A stretch of DNA of 64,000 bases, taken from positions 496,001-560,000 of the forward strand of contig JADJWD010000005.1 in NCBI GenBank assembly GCA_016716535.1, written 5' to 3'. Below are positions 46,846 through 54,522 of the stretch, one piece after another. Made by a program: the position numbers and the translations under genes. The notes beneath the pieces were generated by a model that was not told the origin of the DNA, did not search any database, and was given only the letters and a program-made list of their open reading frames with translations. The DNA is from Betaproteobacteria bacterium. Lineage in GTDB: Bacteria; Pseudomonadota; Gammaproteobacteria; Burkholderiales; Burkholderiaceae_C. The number at the start of each line of letters is the position of its first letter. Positions within the stretch are counted from its first letter, which is position 1.

Positions 46846-47673
46846 ATGGCGGGCGCGATCGACGAACAACGCGAACGGTACGATGAGGCGGCGCGCGCAG
46901 CGCGCGACGGCACCGCTAGCGCCGACCCGGCTGCGCTCGTCGAAGTGCGCGGCCTCGCCGTTGCGGCCGGCAACCTCATCGTGCAGTCGGGGCTCACGTT
47001 CGACATCCGCCACGGCGAGGTGCTCGTCGTGATGGGCCCGAGCGGCTGCGGCAAGAGCACGCTGCTGCGTCACCTGGTCGGCCTCGAGCGGCCGGTCGCC
47101 GGCCAGGTGCTGCTGGCCGGGCACGACCTGCACCACGGCGACGCCGACGAGCTGGCGGCGCTGCGCCGGCGCTTCGGCGTGATGTTCCAGGCCGGCGCGC
47201 TGTGGAGCTCGATGTCGCTGGGCGAGAACGTGATGTTCCCGATGCGCCTGTTCACACGGCTGCCGGCGGCCGAGCGGCGGCGCCGCGCGCGCTTCAAGCT
47301 GGCGCTCGTCGGGCTCGACGGCGGCTTCGATTTGATGCCCGCGCAACTCTCGGGCGGCATGCGCAAGCGCGCCGGGCTCGCGCGCGCGCTGGCGCTGGAC
47401 CCCGAGTTGCTGTACCTCGACGAGCCCGGCTCGGGCCTCGACCCGCTGAACGCCGCCCGGCTGGACGAGCTGATCCTCAATCTGAGGCACCATCTGGGCA
47501 CCGCGGTCGTGCTGGTCACGCACGAGAACGCCAGCATCTTCGCCGTCGCCGACCGCGCCCTCTTCCTCGATCCGCTCGCCCACACGATGACTGCGCTCGG
47601 CCCCCCGCGCGACCTGTTGGCCGACGGCCCGGCCGAGGTGCGCGCCTTCCTGCAGCGCGGGGTCGCGGCATGA
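46846..47673 (+). CDS. MlaF-like lipid ABC transporter ATPase
   Basis: A 275-residue ATPase: Walker A MGPSGCGKST (about 64-73), signature LSGGMRKRAGLARAL, Walker B ELLYLDEPGSGLDPLNA, and HEN in place of the usual HD at the switch. The LSGGM form is typical of MlaF. It energises the MlaE-like permease. GAGGTG precedes the ATG at 46846. It overlaps the MCE gene by four bases (ATGA). Confidence 0.93.
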   Translation: MAGAIDEQRERYDEAARAARDGTASADPAALVEVRGLAVAAGNLIVQSGLTFDIRHGEVLVVMGPSGCGKSTLLRHLVGLERPVAGQVLLAGHDLHHGDADELAALRRRFGVMFQAGALWSSMSLGENVMFPMRLFTRLPAAERRRRARFKLALVGLDGGFDLMPAQLSGGMRKRAGLARALALDPELLYLDEPGSGLDPLNAARLDELILNLRHHLGTAVVLVTHENASIFAVADRALFLDPLAHTMTALGPPRDLLADGPAEVRAFLQRGVAA

Positions 47674-48767
47674 AGGGCATGAGGGGTGTCAAGGGCGCTG
47701 CCTGGCGCGTCGGCCTCTTCACGATCGTCGGGCTCGCGCTGCTGGCGCTGGCGGTGGTGCTGGTCGGCGGCCACGTCTTCGTGGCGCGCGAGCGCGCGCT
47801 GATGCGCTTCGATGTCTCGGTCTACGGCTTGCAGATCGGTGCCGCGGTCGTCTTCCGCGGCGTGCGCGTCGGCCAGGTCACGGCGATCGAGCTGGCGCCG
47901 GCCGCCGCCGGGCCGGTGGCGATCCCGGTGACGGCCGAGTTCGAGCGCGCCGCGCTGCGCAGCCTGCTCGGCCCTGCGGCGGCCGAGACCGAACGGGCCG
48001 GGCGCCGGCTCGTGCCGGCACTGGTGGCGCGCGGGCTCGTCGCGAAGCTGGCCACGCAGAGCCTGCTGACCGGGCAGCTGTACGTCGACCTCGACATCGA
48101 GCCGGCGCGCGTGGCGGCGGCCGGGGTTTCGGCGCCTGCTTCCGCCGCCGCGGCGCCAGATGACCTGCCGGTGATCCCGACGGCGCGCTCGCAGATGCAG
48201 TCGCTGCAGGCGCAGCTCGAGGGGCTCGACATCGGGCAGATCGGCCGCGACCTCTCGGCAATCACGACCTCGCTGCGCCAGGCGCTGGCCGGGCCCGAGC
48301 CGGCGCGGCTGCTGGCGCGCGCCGCCGATGCGGCGCAGTCGCTCCAGCGGCTGGCCGATCGCCTCGAACGCGAAGTCGGCCCGCTCGTGCGCAGCGCGCA
48401 GGGCGCGCTCGGCGAGGGCCAGCGCGCGGCCGGCGCGGTCGGCGCCAGCGCCTCGCAACTGGCGCGCAGCGCCGACCTGGCGGCGCAGCAGGTCGCCGCG
48501 GCGGCGTCGAACGTGCAGGGCCAGGTCGGCGCGCTGTCGGGCGCCGGCGTCACGGCGCTGGCGCAGGTGCAGCGCAGCGCCGACGCGGTGGCGCAAGCCG
48601 CCGACGCGCTGCGCGGCGCCGCCGGCGAAGGCTCGGGCGTGCGCGTCGGCGTCGAACGGGCGCTGGCCGACGTGTCGCGCGCGGCACGTTCGCTGCGCGA
48701 GCTGGCCGAACTGCTCGAGCGCCATCCCGAGGCGCTGCTGCGCGGTCGCACGGAGGCGCCGCGATGA
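47670..48767 (+). CDS. MlaD-like MCE-domain protein
   Basis: A 365-residue protein. One N-terminal membrane helix (FTIVGLALLALAVVLVGGHVF, about 18-38) is followed by the MCE domain (about 44-150), with DVSVYGLQIGAAVVFRGVRVGQVTAIEL. A long Ala/Gln/Ser-rich helical tail (about 185-355) looks like a coiled coil or tunnel-forming segment. MCE proteins bind lipids and form rings or tubes across the periplasm. It is translationally coupled to the ATPase. Confidence 0.9.
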   Translation: MKGMRGVKGAAWRVGLFTIVGLALLALAVVLVGGHVFVARERALMRFDVSVYGLQIGAAVVFRGVRVGQVTAIELAPAAAGPVAIPVTAEFERAALRSLLGPAAAETERAGRRLVPALVARGLVAKLATQSLLTGQLYVDLDIEPARVAAAGVSAPASAAAAPDDLPVIPTARSQMQSLQAQLEGLDIGQIGRDLSAITTSLRQALAGPEPARLLARAADAAQSLQRLADRLEREVGPLVRSAQGALGEGQRAAGAVGASASQLARSADLAAQQVAAAASNVQGQVGALSGAGVTALAQVQRSADAVAQAADALRGAAGEGSGVRVGVERALADVSRAARSLRELAELLERHPEALLRGRTEAPR

Positions 48768-48807
48768 GCTGCTGTTGGCCGCGTGCGCAGCCAGGAGGGA
48801 TGTCGTG

Positions 48808-49431
48808 ATGATCTTTCGACAGGCCGTGTGCGTGATGGCTGCGTGGCTCGTTGCCGCCTGCGCCGGTGCGCCGGTGCCGGCGACGACCTGGTTGCGGCTG
48901 AGCGCCGAGCCGCCGGCTGGCAGTGCCGTGGCGGCCGCGCCCGGTACGGTGGCCGCTGCCGACGACGCCGTCTGGCAGCTCGTCTTGCCGGTCGCACTGC
49001 CCGGCCACCTCGACCGCGACACGCTGTTCGTGCCGCAGGGGCTGACCGGCGCGCGCGTCGCGCCGCTGGCCGCGGCGCGCTGGGTCGAGCCGCTGCGCGA
49101 CGCGGTGCCACGCGTGCTGCGCGAGGACCTGATGCGCGCACTGGGTGGCCGCATGGTGTGGTGGACGCCGCTGCCGCCGGGCGTCCTGCCGACGCGGCAG
49201 TTGCGCGTCGAGGTCGTCGCCTTCGAGATCGCCGCCGACGGCCGCGCGCTGCTGACGCAGGCGCGCTGGAGCCTGGCCGACGTGCACGGCGCGGTGGCCC
49301 CGGGTGTGCACGAGGCGCGGTTGGTGACGCCGGTGGCTGACGCGGGCAACGCCGAGGCCTGGGCGCTGGCGCATCGGCGGGCGATTGCCGAACTCGCGGC
49401 GCGGATTGCGCCGACGATGCAGGCCCGTTAG
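48808..49431 (+). CDS. PqiC-like lipoprotein of the lipid transporter
   Basis: A 207-residue lipoprotein of the ABC-type transport auxiliary (PqiC/YmbA) family. The lipobox is VAAC near residue 18, and the domain contains WQLVLPVALPGHLDRDTLFV and WVEPLRDAVPRVLREDL, typical of the family. It should sit on the inner face of the outer membrane as the docking partner of the MCE protein. AGGAGGGA seven bases before the ATG is a strong ribosome binding site. It lies 40 bases after the MCE gene. Confidence 0.87.
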   Translation: MIFRQAVCVMAAWLVAACAGAPVPATTWLRLSAEPPAGSAVAAAPGTVAAADDAVWQLVLPVALPGHLDRDTLFVPQGLTGARVAPLAAARWVEPLRDAVPRVLREDLMRALGGRMVWWTPLPPGVLPTRQLRVEVVAFEIAADGRALLTQARWSLADVHGAVAPGVHEARLVTPVADAGNAEAWALAHRRAIAELAARIAPTMQAR

Positions 49432-50877
49432 TCAGTCCGCGCCGAGCGCCGGCGCCAGGCGCGCGGGGTCCGCAGGTGCAGAGGCCGCGCTGCGCGCGCC
49501 ATCGGATGCCACAGCGATCTCGCCGCGCCCAAGCGCCGCCTCCGCCGCCACCCGATCCAGCGTCGGACTCGGCCAGCCGAGCAGCGCGCTGGCGCGATCG
49601 GCGTGGTCGAGCAGCTCATTGCGGTCGCGCGCGCCGAGGTGCACGTAGCCGTAGTGGTGGCTGCCGGTCCACTTGAAGTCGCGCGCCAAGGCGCTGCCGT
49701 GCTTCGGAAAGGCCAGCATCAGCGCCTCGGGGAAAGCGTGCGCGAGCGCGGCGCGCTGCGCCGGCTGCGGCACCGGCGGCACGTGCGCCGGGTCGAACGA
49801 GCGGTAGACCAGGCTCGCGGCGATGTTGGCGTTCGGCTCGCAGCCGGGTGCGCTCAGCGCATCGCGGCCGTGCGCCAGCGCCACCGCCATGGCGTGCGGA
49901 TCGAGCCCGCGCACGCGCCGGTAGAGGTCGCCGAACTGCGACGCCAGGCGCGGGTTGCACTCGATCACCGTCAGGCGGTCGCTCGCCGCGTCGTGGAAGA
50001 ACTCGAGGTTGAACATGCCGTGGCGGTAGCCGATCGCAGCGAGGAAGCGCCGCGCCACGTCGAGCGCGCGCCGCTGCGCTGGCGCCGCCAGGCGGCTCGG
50101 CAGCTCCCAGCGCATGAAGGCTTGCGTGCCCGGGTACATCACCGCGTCGACGACGCCCAAAGCGTGCACCTGCCCGTTGTCGACCCAGCCGTCGAGGTTG
50201 TACTGCGCGTATTGCGCCACTGGCGGCGGCACCGGCTCCTCCAGCAGCATGCGGTGCGCGCTGCCGGCCTCCGGCAGGCGCGCGCGGCACAGGCGGTCGA
50301 ACGGGTCGACGAGGTGGCGGATGATCCACAGCTCGCGCCGGCCGAAGCGCGTGTGCGCCTGCAACGCATCGCGGTCGCGCACCTCGCGCGCCAGCACCGA
50401 GAAGGCGGCCTTCACCGGCTTGACGAACGCGGGGTAGGTGAGGCCGGGCGGGATGTCGTCGCCGTACGCGGCGGGCAGCGGCGCGAACGGCAGGTTCGCC
50501 TCGGGCGCCACCTGCGCGAGCACACGCCGCGCATGCAGCTTGTGCTGCGCGGCGAGGATGCTCTCGGGCGGCGTGCCTGGCAGCTTCAGCTTCTCGGCCA
50601 CCAGCGCCGCGGCCAGCGCGCCGAAGTGCTCCTGCTGCGACAGCACCGCCTGCCAGCGCCGCCGCCGGCCGCGCGCGGCCTGCGCGGCGGCGAAGCGCTC
50701 GTGGTCGTACAGCGGCAGGCCGAGGTTGCTCGGGAAGCTGAAGAGGTCGAAGCCGGCGTGGTCGAAGTTCGGCGTGCCGGGTTGCGCCGCCAGCCGCTTC
50801 AAAGCGAGCCGGTCCCAGTCGTAGGCGAAGAGCCAGCCGGCGCGCGCTGAAGATCGTGGGGCGAAGAAGCTCGGCAC
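49432..50877 (-). CDS. ATP-grasp enzyme beside the selenoneine genes
   Basis: A 481-residue ATP-grasp protein. The ATP-binding lysine region is YPAFVKPVKAAFSVLAREV; the adenine-hinge and metal-binding region is MFNLEFFHDAASDRLTVIECNPR with the usual Glu and Asn ligands. Such enzymes join a carboxylate to an amine, thiol or hydroxyl through an acyl phosphate. The substrate is unknown. The start is a GTG at 50877, only 15 bases after the stop of a 40-codon open frame, with no ribosome binding site of its own, so coupling is likely. It is divergent from egtD and convergent with the PqiC-like gene (abutting stops). Confidence 0.8.
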   Translation of the reverse strand: MPSFFAPRSSARAGWLFAYDWDRLALKRLAAQPGTPNFDHAGFDLFSFPSNLGLPLYDHERFAAAQAARGRRRRWQAVLSQQEHFGALAAALVAEKLKLPGTPPESILAAQHKLHARRVLAQVAPEANLPFAPLPAAYGDDIPPGLTYPAFVKPVKAAFSVLAREVRDRDALQAHTRFGRRELWIIRHLVDPFDRLCRARLPEAGSAHRMLLEEPVPPPVAQYAQYNLDGWVDNGQVHALGVVDAVMYPGTQAFMRWELPSRLAAPAQRRALDVARRFLAAIGYRHGMFNLEFFHDAASDRLTVIECNPRLASQFGDLYRRVRGLDPHAMAVALAHGRDALSAPGCEPNANIAASLVYRSFDPAHVPPVPQPAQRAALAHAFPEALMLAFPKHGSALARDFKWTGSHHYGYVHLGARDRNELLDHADRASALLGWPSPTLDRVAAEAALGRGEIAVASDGARSAASAPADPARLAPALGAD

Positions 50878-50892
50878 GGTGTCGGCTGACTA

Positions 50893-51015
50893 TCAAGCGG
50901 GAATCAAGCTGGGATCAAGTCGTGGTCGGGCCGCAGCCACGCGCGCACGGGCATGCAGCTTGCCTCCCGGCGCCTTCACGCCGGGCCGGGCGTCGAGGGA
51001 CTTCATCTGCGGCAT
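50893..51015 (-). CDS. Possible 40-residue peptide ahead of the ATP-grasp gene
   Basis: An open frame of 40 codons with ATG at 51015, preceded by CAGGAGATG; the AGGAG sits about eight bases upstream, a better ribosome binding site than those of its neighbours. The peptide begins MPQMKSLDARPGVKAP, is basic, has no cysteine and ends LIPA. It could be a substrate of the following ATP-grasp enzyme or a leader peptide that couples translation. Nothing known was recognised, and 40 open codons can occur by chance in GC-rich DNA. Confidence 0.45.
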   Translation of the reverse strand: MPQMKSLDARPGVKAPGGKLHARARVAAARPRLDPSLIPA

Positions 51016-51060
51016 CGGGGCATCTCCTGGCGATGCGGGTGGGTCGTCGCGCAGGGTGCG

Positions 51061-51085
51061 ACTCTATCGTCGCCGCTGCTAGAGT
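51061..51085. promoter_or_regulatory. Inverted repeat in the egtD/ATP-grasp divergent region
   Basis: ACTCTA (51061-51066) and TAGAGT (51080-51085) form a 6-bp inverted repeat with a 13-base spacer, 29 bases before egtD. TAGAGT could also act as a -10 for egtD. The site is AT-rich for this DNA and is placed to control both divergent units. Confidence 0.35.
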
Positions 51086-51113
51086 GCGCCGGCCGCTCCC
51101 TGCGGACAGTACG

Positions 51114-52103
51114 ATGCCCACACCGCTTTTCTTCCAGCTGGAGTCGATGTCCGCCGAAGCGCTGGCCGCCGAGGCGGCCGCGGGCCTGCGGGCCAGCCCG
51201 GCGGCGGTGTCGCCGAAGTTCTTCTACGACGCATTCGGCTCGCGCCTCTTCGACGCGATCACCGAGCTCGACGAGTACTACCCGACGCGGGTCGAGGCCG
51301 GCATCTTTGCCGCCGACGCCCAGGCGATCGCCGATGCGGCGCTGTCGGCCAGCGGCCCGGCGCCGATGCTCGTCGACCTCGGCGCGGGCAACTGCGCGAA
51401 AGCCGCGCGCCTGTTCCCGGTGCTCGCGCCGCGCCGCTACGTGGCCGTCGACATCTCGGTGGACTACCTGCGCGATGCGCTGGCCGCTTTGCAGCGGGCG
51501 TGGCCGCAGATGGAGCTGGCCGGCGTCGGGCAGGACTTCGCCTCGCACCTGGCACTGCCGGCGGCGCTGGCTGCGCCGCCCGGCACCGGCACGCTCGTTT
51601 TCTATCCTGGTTCGAGCATCGGCAACTTCGCGCCGGCCGAGGCGCTGCGGCTGTTGCGGCAGATGCATGCGCTGGCGGCACAAGCGGGTCAAGGCGGCAA
51701 GGGCGGCCTGCTCATCGGCGCCGACCTCGTGAAGGACGTGCACGTGCTCGAGCGCGCCTACGACGACGCGCTCGGCGTCACCGCGGCGTTCGACCTCAAC
51801 CTGTTGCGCCGGCTGAACGTGCTGCTCGGCGCGGACTTCGATCTGCGTCAGTGGCGGCATGTTGCCCGCTTCGATACGCAGCACTCGCGCATCGAGATGC
51901 ACCTGCGGGCGCGCGAGGCGCTGACGGTGCGCTGGCCGGGCGGCGAGCGGCGATTCGCGGCCGGCGAGGGCATCCACACCGAGAACTCCTACAAGTGGCA
52001 GCCCGGGGCGTTCGAGGCGCTGCTGCGCGAGGCCGGCTACACGCAGGTGCGCCGCTTCACCGATGCGCGCGGCTGGTTCGGCGTCTTCGTCGCGGCGGTG
52101 TGA
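51114..52103 (+). CDS. egtD: L-histidine N-alpha-methyltransferase
   Basis: A 329-residue EgtD. It makes hercynine by adding three methyl groups to histidine from S-adenosylmethionine. The family opening SPKFFYDAFGSRLFDAI is followed by TELDEYYPTRVE; the SAM site is LVDLGAGNCAKA (86-97), then FYPGSSIGNF and the C-terminal RFTDARGWFGVFVA. Hercynine is the common precursor of ergothioneine and selenoneine. It is convergent with the senA-type gene (12 bases between stops). Confidence 0.95.
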   Translation: MPTPLFFQLESMSAEALAAEAAAGLRASPAAVSPKFFYDAFGSRLFDAITELDEYYPTRVEAGIFAADAQAIADAALSASGPAPMLVDLGAGNCAKAARLFPVLAPRRYVAVDISVDYLRDALAALQRAWPQMELAGVGQDFASHLALPAALAAPPGTGTLVFYPGSSIGNFAPAEALRLLRQMHALAAQAGQGGKGGLLIGADLVKDVHVLERAYDDALGVTAAFDLNLLRRLNVLLGADFDLRQWRHVARFDTQHSRIEMHLRAREALTVRWPGGERRFAAGEGIHTENSYKWQPGAFEALLREAGYTQVRRFTDARGWFGVFVAAV

Positions 52104-52115
52104 ACGTCACTGCAC

Positions 52116-53378
52116 CTACAAAGCGCAGCTGCGGAAGCCCGCCGGCACGTCGCTGCGGTGCGCGGGGAAGAAGTTGCGGTAGCGCGGGTGGCGCATGCGC
52201 GGCTGCGTCATGAACGAGGCGCCGCGCAGCACCGGGCGGCCGTCGAACCACAGCGCCGAGTAGTCGCGATAAGGGTGCGGCGTGAAGCCCGAGAACGGCG
52301 TGAACGGGCTCGCGGTCCACTCCCACACCGCGCCCCACCCGAAGGCCGCGCCGCCGGTGAACGCGGCGCGTTCCCACTCGGCCTCGGTCGGCAGGCGGCG
52401 GCCGGCCCAGCGGCACCAGGCCTCGGCTTCGTGCAGCGTCAGGTGGCAGGCGGCGTCGCGCGGGTCGAGCGCAGCCCAGCGACCGTGCCGCAGGCGCTGC
52501 CAGCCGCCGGACGCACCGGACGACGCGCCGGACTTGGGCCGCAAGTAGCGCGGCCACGGCGCGGGATGTGTGCGCCGCCAGGCCCAGCCGGCGTCGCTCC
52601 ACCAGCGCCGCTCGTGGTAGCCGCCGGCCTCGACGAACGGCAGCACGTCGGCCCAGCGCGCCACCTGCGCGTCGATGCGGTAGGCGGCAGTCGGCACGTC
52701 GGCGCGGCCGACCTCGTTGTCGAAGACGAAGCCGCGAGCCGTGGTGCCTTCGCCGCAGCCGAGCGTCCACGTGCCCGCGTCGAACGCCAGCTCGGCCGCC
52801 GGCTCGGGCAGCGGCCGCGGCTGCCAGCGCGGGTCGGCGATCGCGATGCCGAGGCCCTGCGCCATGTACAGCGCCGCCTCGTGGTGCATGTCCTCGTGCA
52901 TCAGCGACAGGCGATGGAAGTACAGCGCGTCGTCATCGTCGGGCGTGCGCTCGAGCAGCCGCAGCGACTGCGCCAGTTGCGCCGCGAGGTCGGCGCGTGT
53001 CGCCGCGGCGTCGGGCAGGGGCAGCGTCCAGCGGCTGTCGTGCGCCACGCGGCCGGAGTGATAGAGCGCATCGGCGCCAGCGCGCAGCGGCGGGTGCCGC
53101 ACCACGTCGGGGTCGGCGCGCACGCCGTCGGCGCGCGCCGGGTTGCGTTCGATCCAGTACTCCTGGAACCAGCCGATGTGGCCCAGTTCCCACAGCGGCG
53201 GGTTCAGCTCGGCGCGCAGCGGCACCACGAGGTCGGGCCGCGCTTTCTCGTAGGCGGCAAAGGTGTCCAGCGTGTCGCGCCGGCTGGCCGCGAGCGCGCG
53301 GGCCAGCGCCTCGGCGCCGCCGTGGCGCGCGGCGTGCGCCTCGGCGCCCTCGCCGGGCAACGCCGGCTCGGTCATCAT
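52116..53378 (-). CDS. senA: EgtB/SenA-type iron-dependent synthase (probable selenoneine synthase)
   Basis: A 420-residue EgtB homologue: DinB-like N domain with iron ligands His67 (LGHIGW) and His161/His165 of HEDMHHE (161-167), followed by a formylglycine-enzyme-like domain (about 190-420) ending FPAHRSDVPAGFRSC. EgtB enzymes couple a thiol to hercynine with oxygen. SenA couples a selenosugar instead. I call it SenA because the divergent neighbours are SenB and a selenophosphate synthetase; sequence alone does not exclude EgtB. Start at one of two adjacent ATG codons (53378 or 53375). Confidence 0.82.
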   Translation of the reverse strand: MMTEPALPGEGAEAHAARHGGAEALARALAASRRDTLDTFAAYEKARPDLVVPLRAELNPPLWELGHIGWFQEYWIERNPARADGVRADPDVVRHPPLRAGADALYHSGRVAHDSRWTLPLPDAAATRADLAAQLAQSLRLLERTPDDDDALYFHRLSLMHEDMHHEAALYMAQGLGIAIADPRWQPRPLPEPAAELAFDAGTWTLGCGEGTTARGFVFDNEVGRADVPTAAYRIDAQVARWADVLPFVEAGGYHERRWWSDAGWAWRRTHPAPWPRYLRPKSGASSGASGGWQRLRHGRWAALDPRDAACHLTLHEAEAWCRWAGRRLPTEAEWERAAFTGGAAFGWGAVWEWTASPFTPFSGFTPHPYRDYSALWFDGRPVLRGASFMTQPRMRHPRYRNFFPAHRSDVPAGFRSCAL

Positions 53379-53454
53379 CGACGCTGCCGACGCCGTCACC
53401 CTTTTCGCCGCTGTCGTTCTCACTGCCGCTACGGCCACCGATCCGTCCTCACAC

Positions 53455-54522
53455 GTGCCTGCCAAGCCCTGCATCGTCATCGTCACGCCGGCGCTGGCCG
53501 AGGCCAACAACGGCAACTGGCGCACGGCCCGCCGTTGGGCCGCGATGCTGTCGCCAGCTTACCGCGTACGGCTGACGAAGCACTGGACCGCCGGCGAGGG
53601 CGCGGCTGCCGGCGACGTGCTGATGATCGCGCTGCACGCGCGCCGCTCGGCGGCGTCGGTCGCCGCCTGGCGCGCCGCGCAGGGTGACCATGGCGACGGC
53701 GGCAGCGCGCCGCTGCTGCTGGTGCTGACCGGTACCGACCTCTATCGCGACATCGACACCGATACCGACGCGCGCCGCTCGCTGGCGCTGGCCGACCGGC
53801 TGGTCGTGCTGAACGAACTCGGCGCGGCCCGCCTGCCCGAGGCGCTGCGCGGCCGCTGCGCGGTGGTGCTGCAGTCGAGCCCGGCGCGCCGCGCGGTGGC
53901 CACGAAGCCCGAGCGCTACCTGCGCGCGCTGATGGTCGGGCACCTGCGCGGCGAGAAGGATCCGGCGACCTGGTTCCGGGCCATCGCACGGCTGGCCGCG
54001 CGCACCGACCTGCGCTTCGACCACATCGGCGGCGCGCTCGATGCCACGCTCGCCGAAGCGGCGCGTGCGCTGATGGCGCAAGTGCCCGCCTACCGCTGGC
54101 TCGGCGAGCGCACGCACGGCGAAGTGCGCCGGCGCATCGCCGCCGCGCACGTGCTCGTACACCCGAGCGTGATGGAAGGCGGCGCGCAGGTCGTCATCGA
54201 GGCCATTCGCTCGGGCACGCCGGTGCTCGCCTCGCGCATGGATGGCAACGTCGGCTTGCTCGGCGCCGTCTACGGCGGCTATTTCGCGGTCGGCGACGAC
54301 GCGGCGCTGGCCGCCCTGCTCGAGCGCGCGCGCGACGACCCGGCTATGCTGCCGGCCCTCGTGCGGCAGATCGAGCGCCGCGCACCGCTGTTCGCGCCCG
54401 AGGCCGAGGCGCTCGCGCTGCACCGGCTGGTCGGCGAGTTGCTGGCCGGCGCGGCGGCATCGCGAGGTGCCGTCGCCGCCACCGCCACGCCGCCCGCCGA
54501 AGTTGTTGGAGACCCCCGATGA
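53455..54522 (+). CDS. senB: Selenosugar synthase, SenB-type glycosyltransferase
   Basis: A 355-residue GT-B fold protein of the TIGR04348/SenB group. It starts with IVIVTPALAEANNGNWRTAR, has LVLTGTDLYRDI, then MVGHLRGEKDP (160-170), and the EX7E pair Glu241/Glu249 in VMEGGAQVVIEAIRSGTPV that binds the nucleotide sugar. SenB joins selenophosphate to a UDP-sugar to give a selenosugar. The start is uncertain; the GTG at 53455 is used because the chain becomes protein-like there. It overlaps senC by four bases (ATGA). Confidence 0.88.
   Translation: MPAKPCIVIVTPALAEANNGNWRTARRWAAMLSPAYRVRLTKHWTAGEGAAAGDVLMIALHARRSAASVAAWRAAQGDHGDGGSAPLLLVLTGTDLYRDIDTDTDARRSLALADRLVVLNELGAARLPEALRGRCAVVLQSSPARRAVATKPERYLRALMVGHLRGEKDPATWFRAIARLAARTDLRFDHIGGALDATLAEAARALMAQVPAYRWLGERTHGEVRRRIAAAHVLVHPSVMEGGAQVVIEAIRSGTPVLASRMDGNVGLLGAVYGGYFAVGDDAALAALLERARDDPAMLPALVRQIERRAPLFAPEAEALALHRLVGELLAGAAASRGAVAATATPPAEVVGDPR

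Noticed and set aside
52116..53378. Plain ergothioneine EgtB
   Set aside because: Not excluded, but the immediate neighbours are SenB-type and selenophosphate synthetase genes and no egtC or egtE is nearby, so SenA is the better call.
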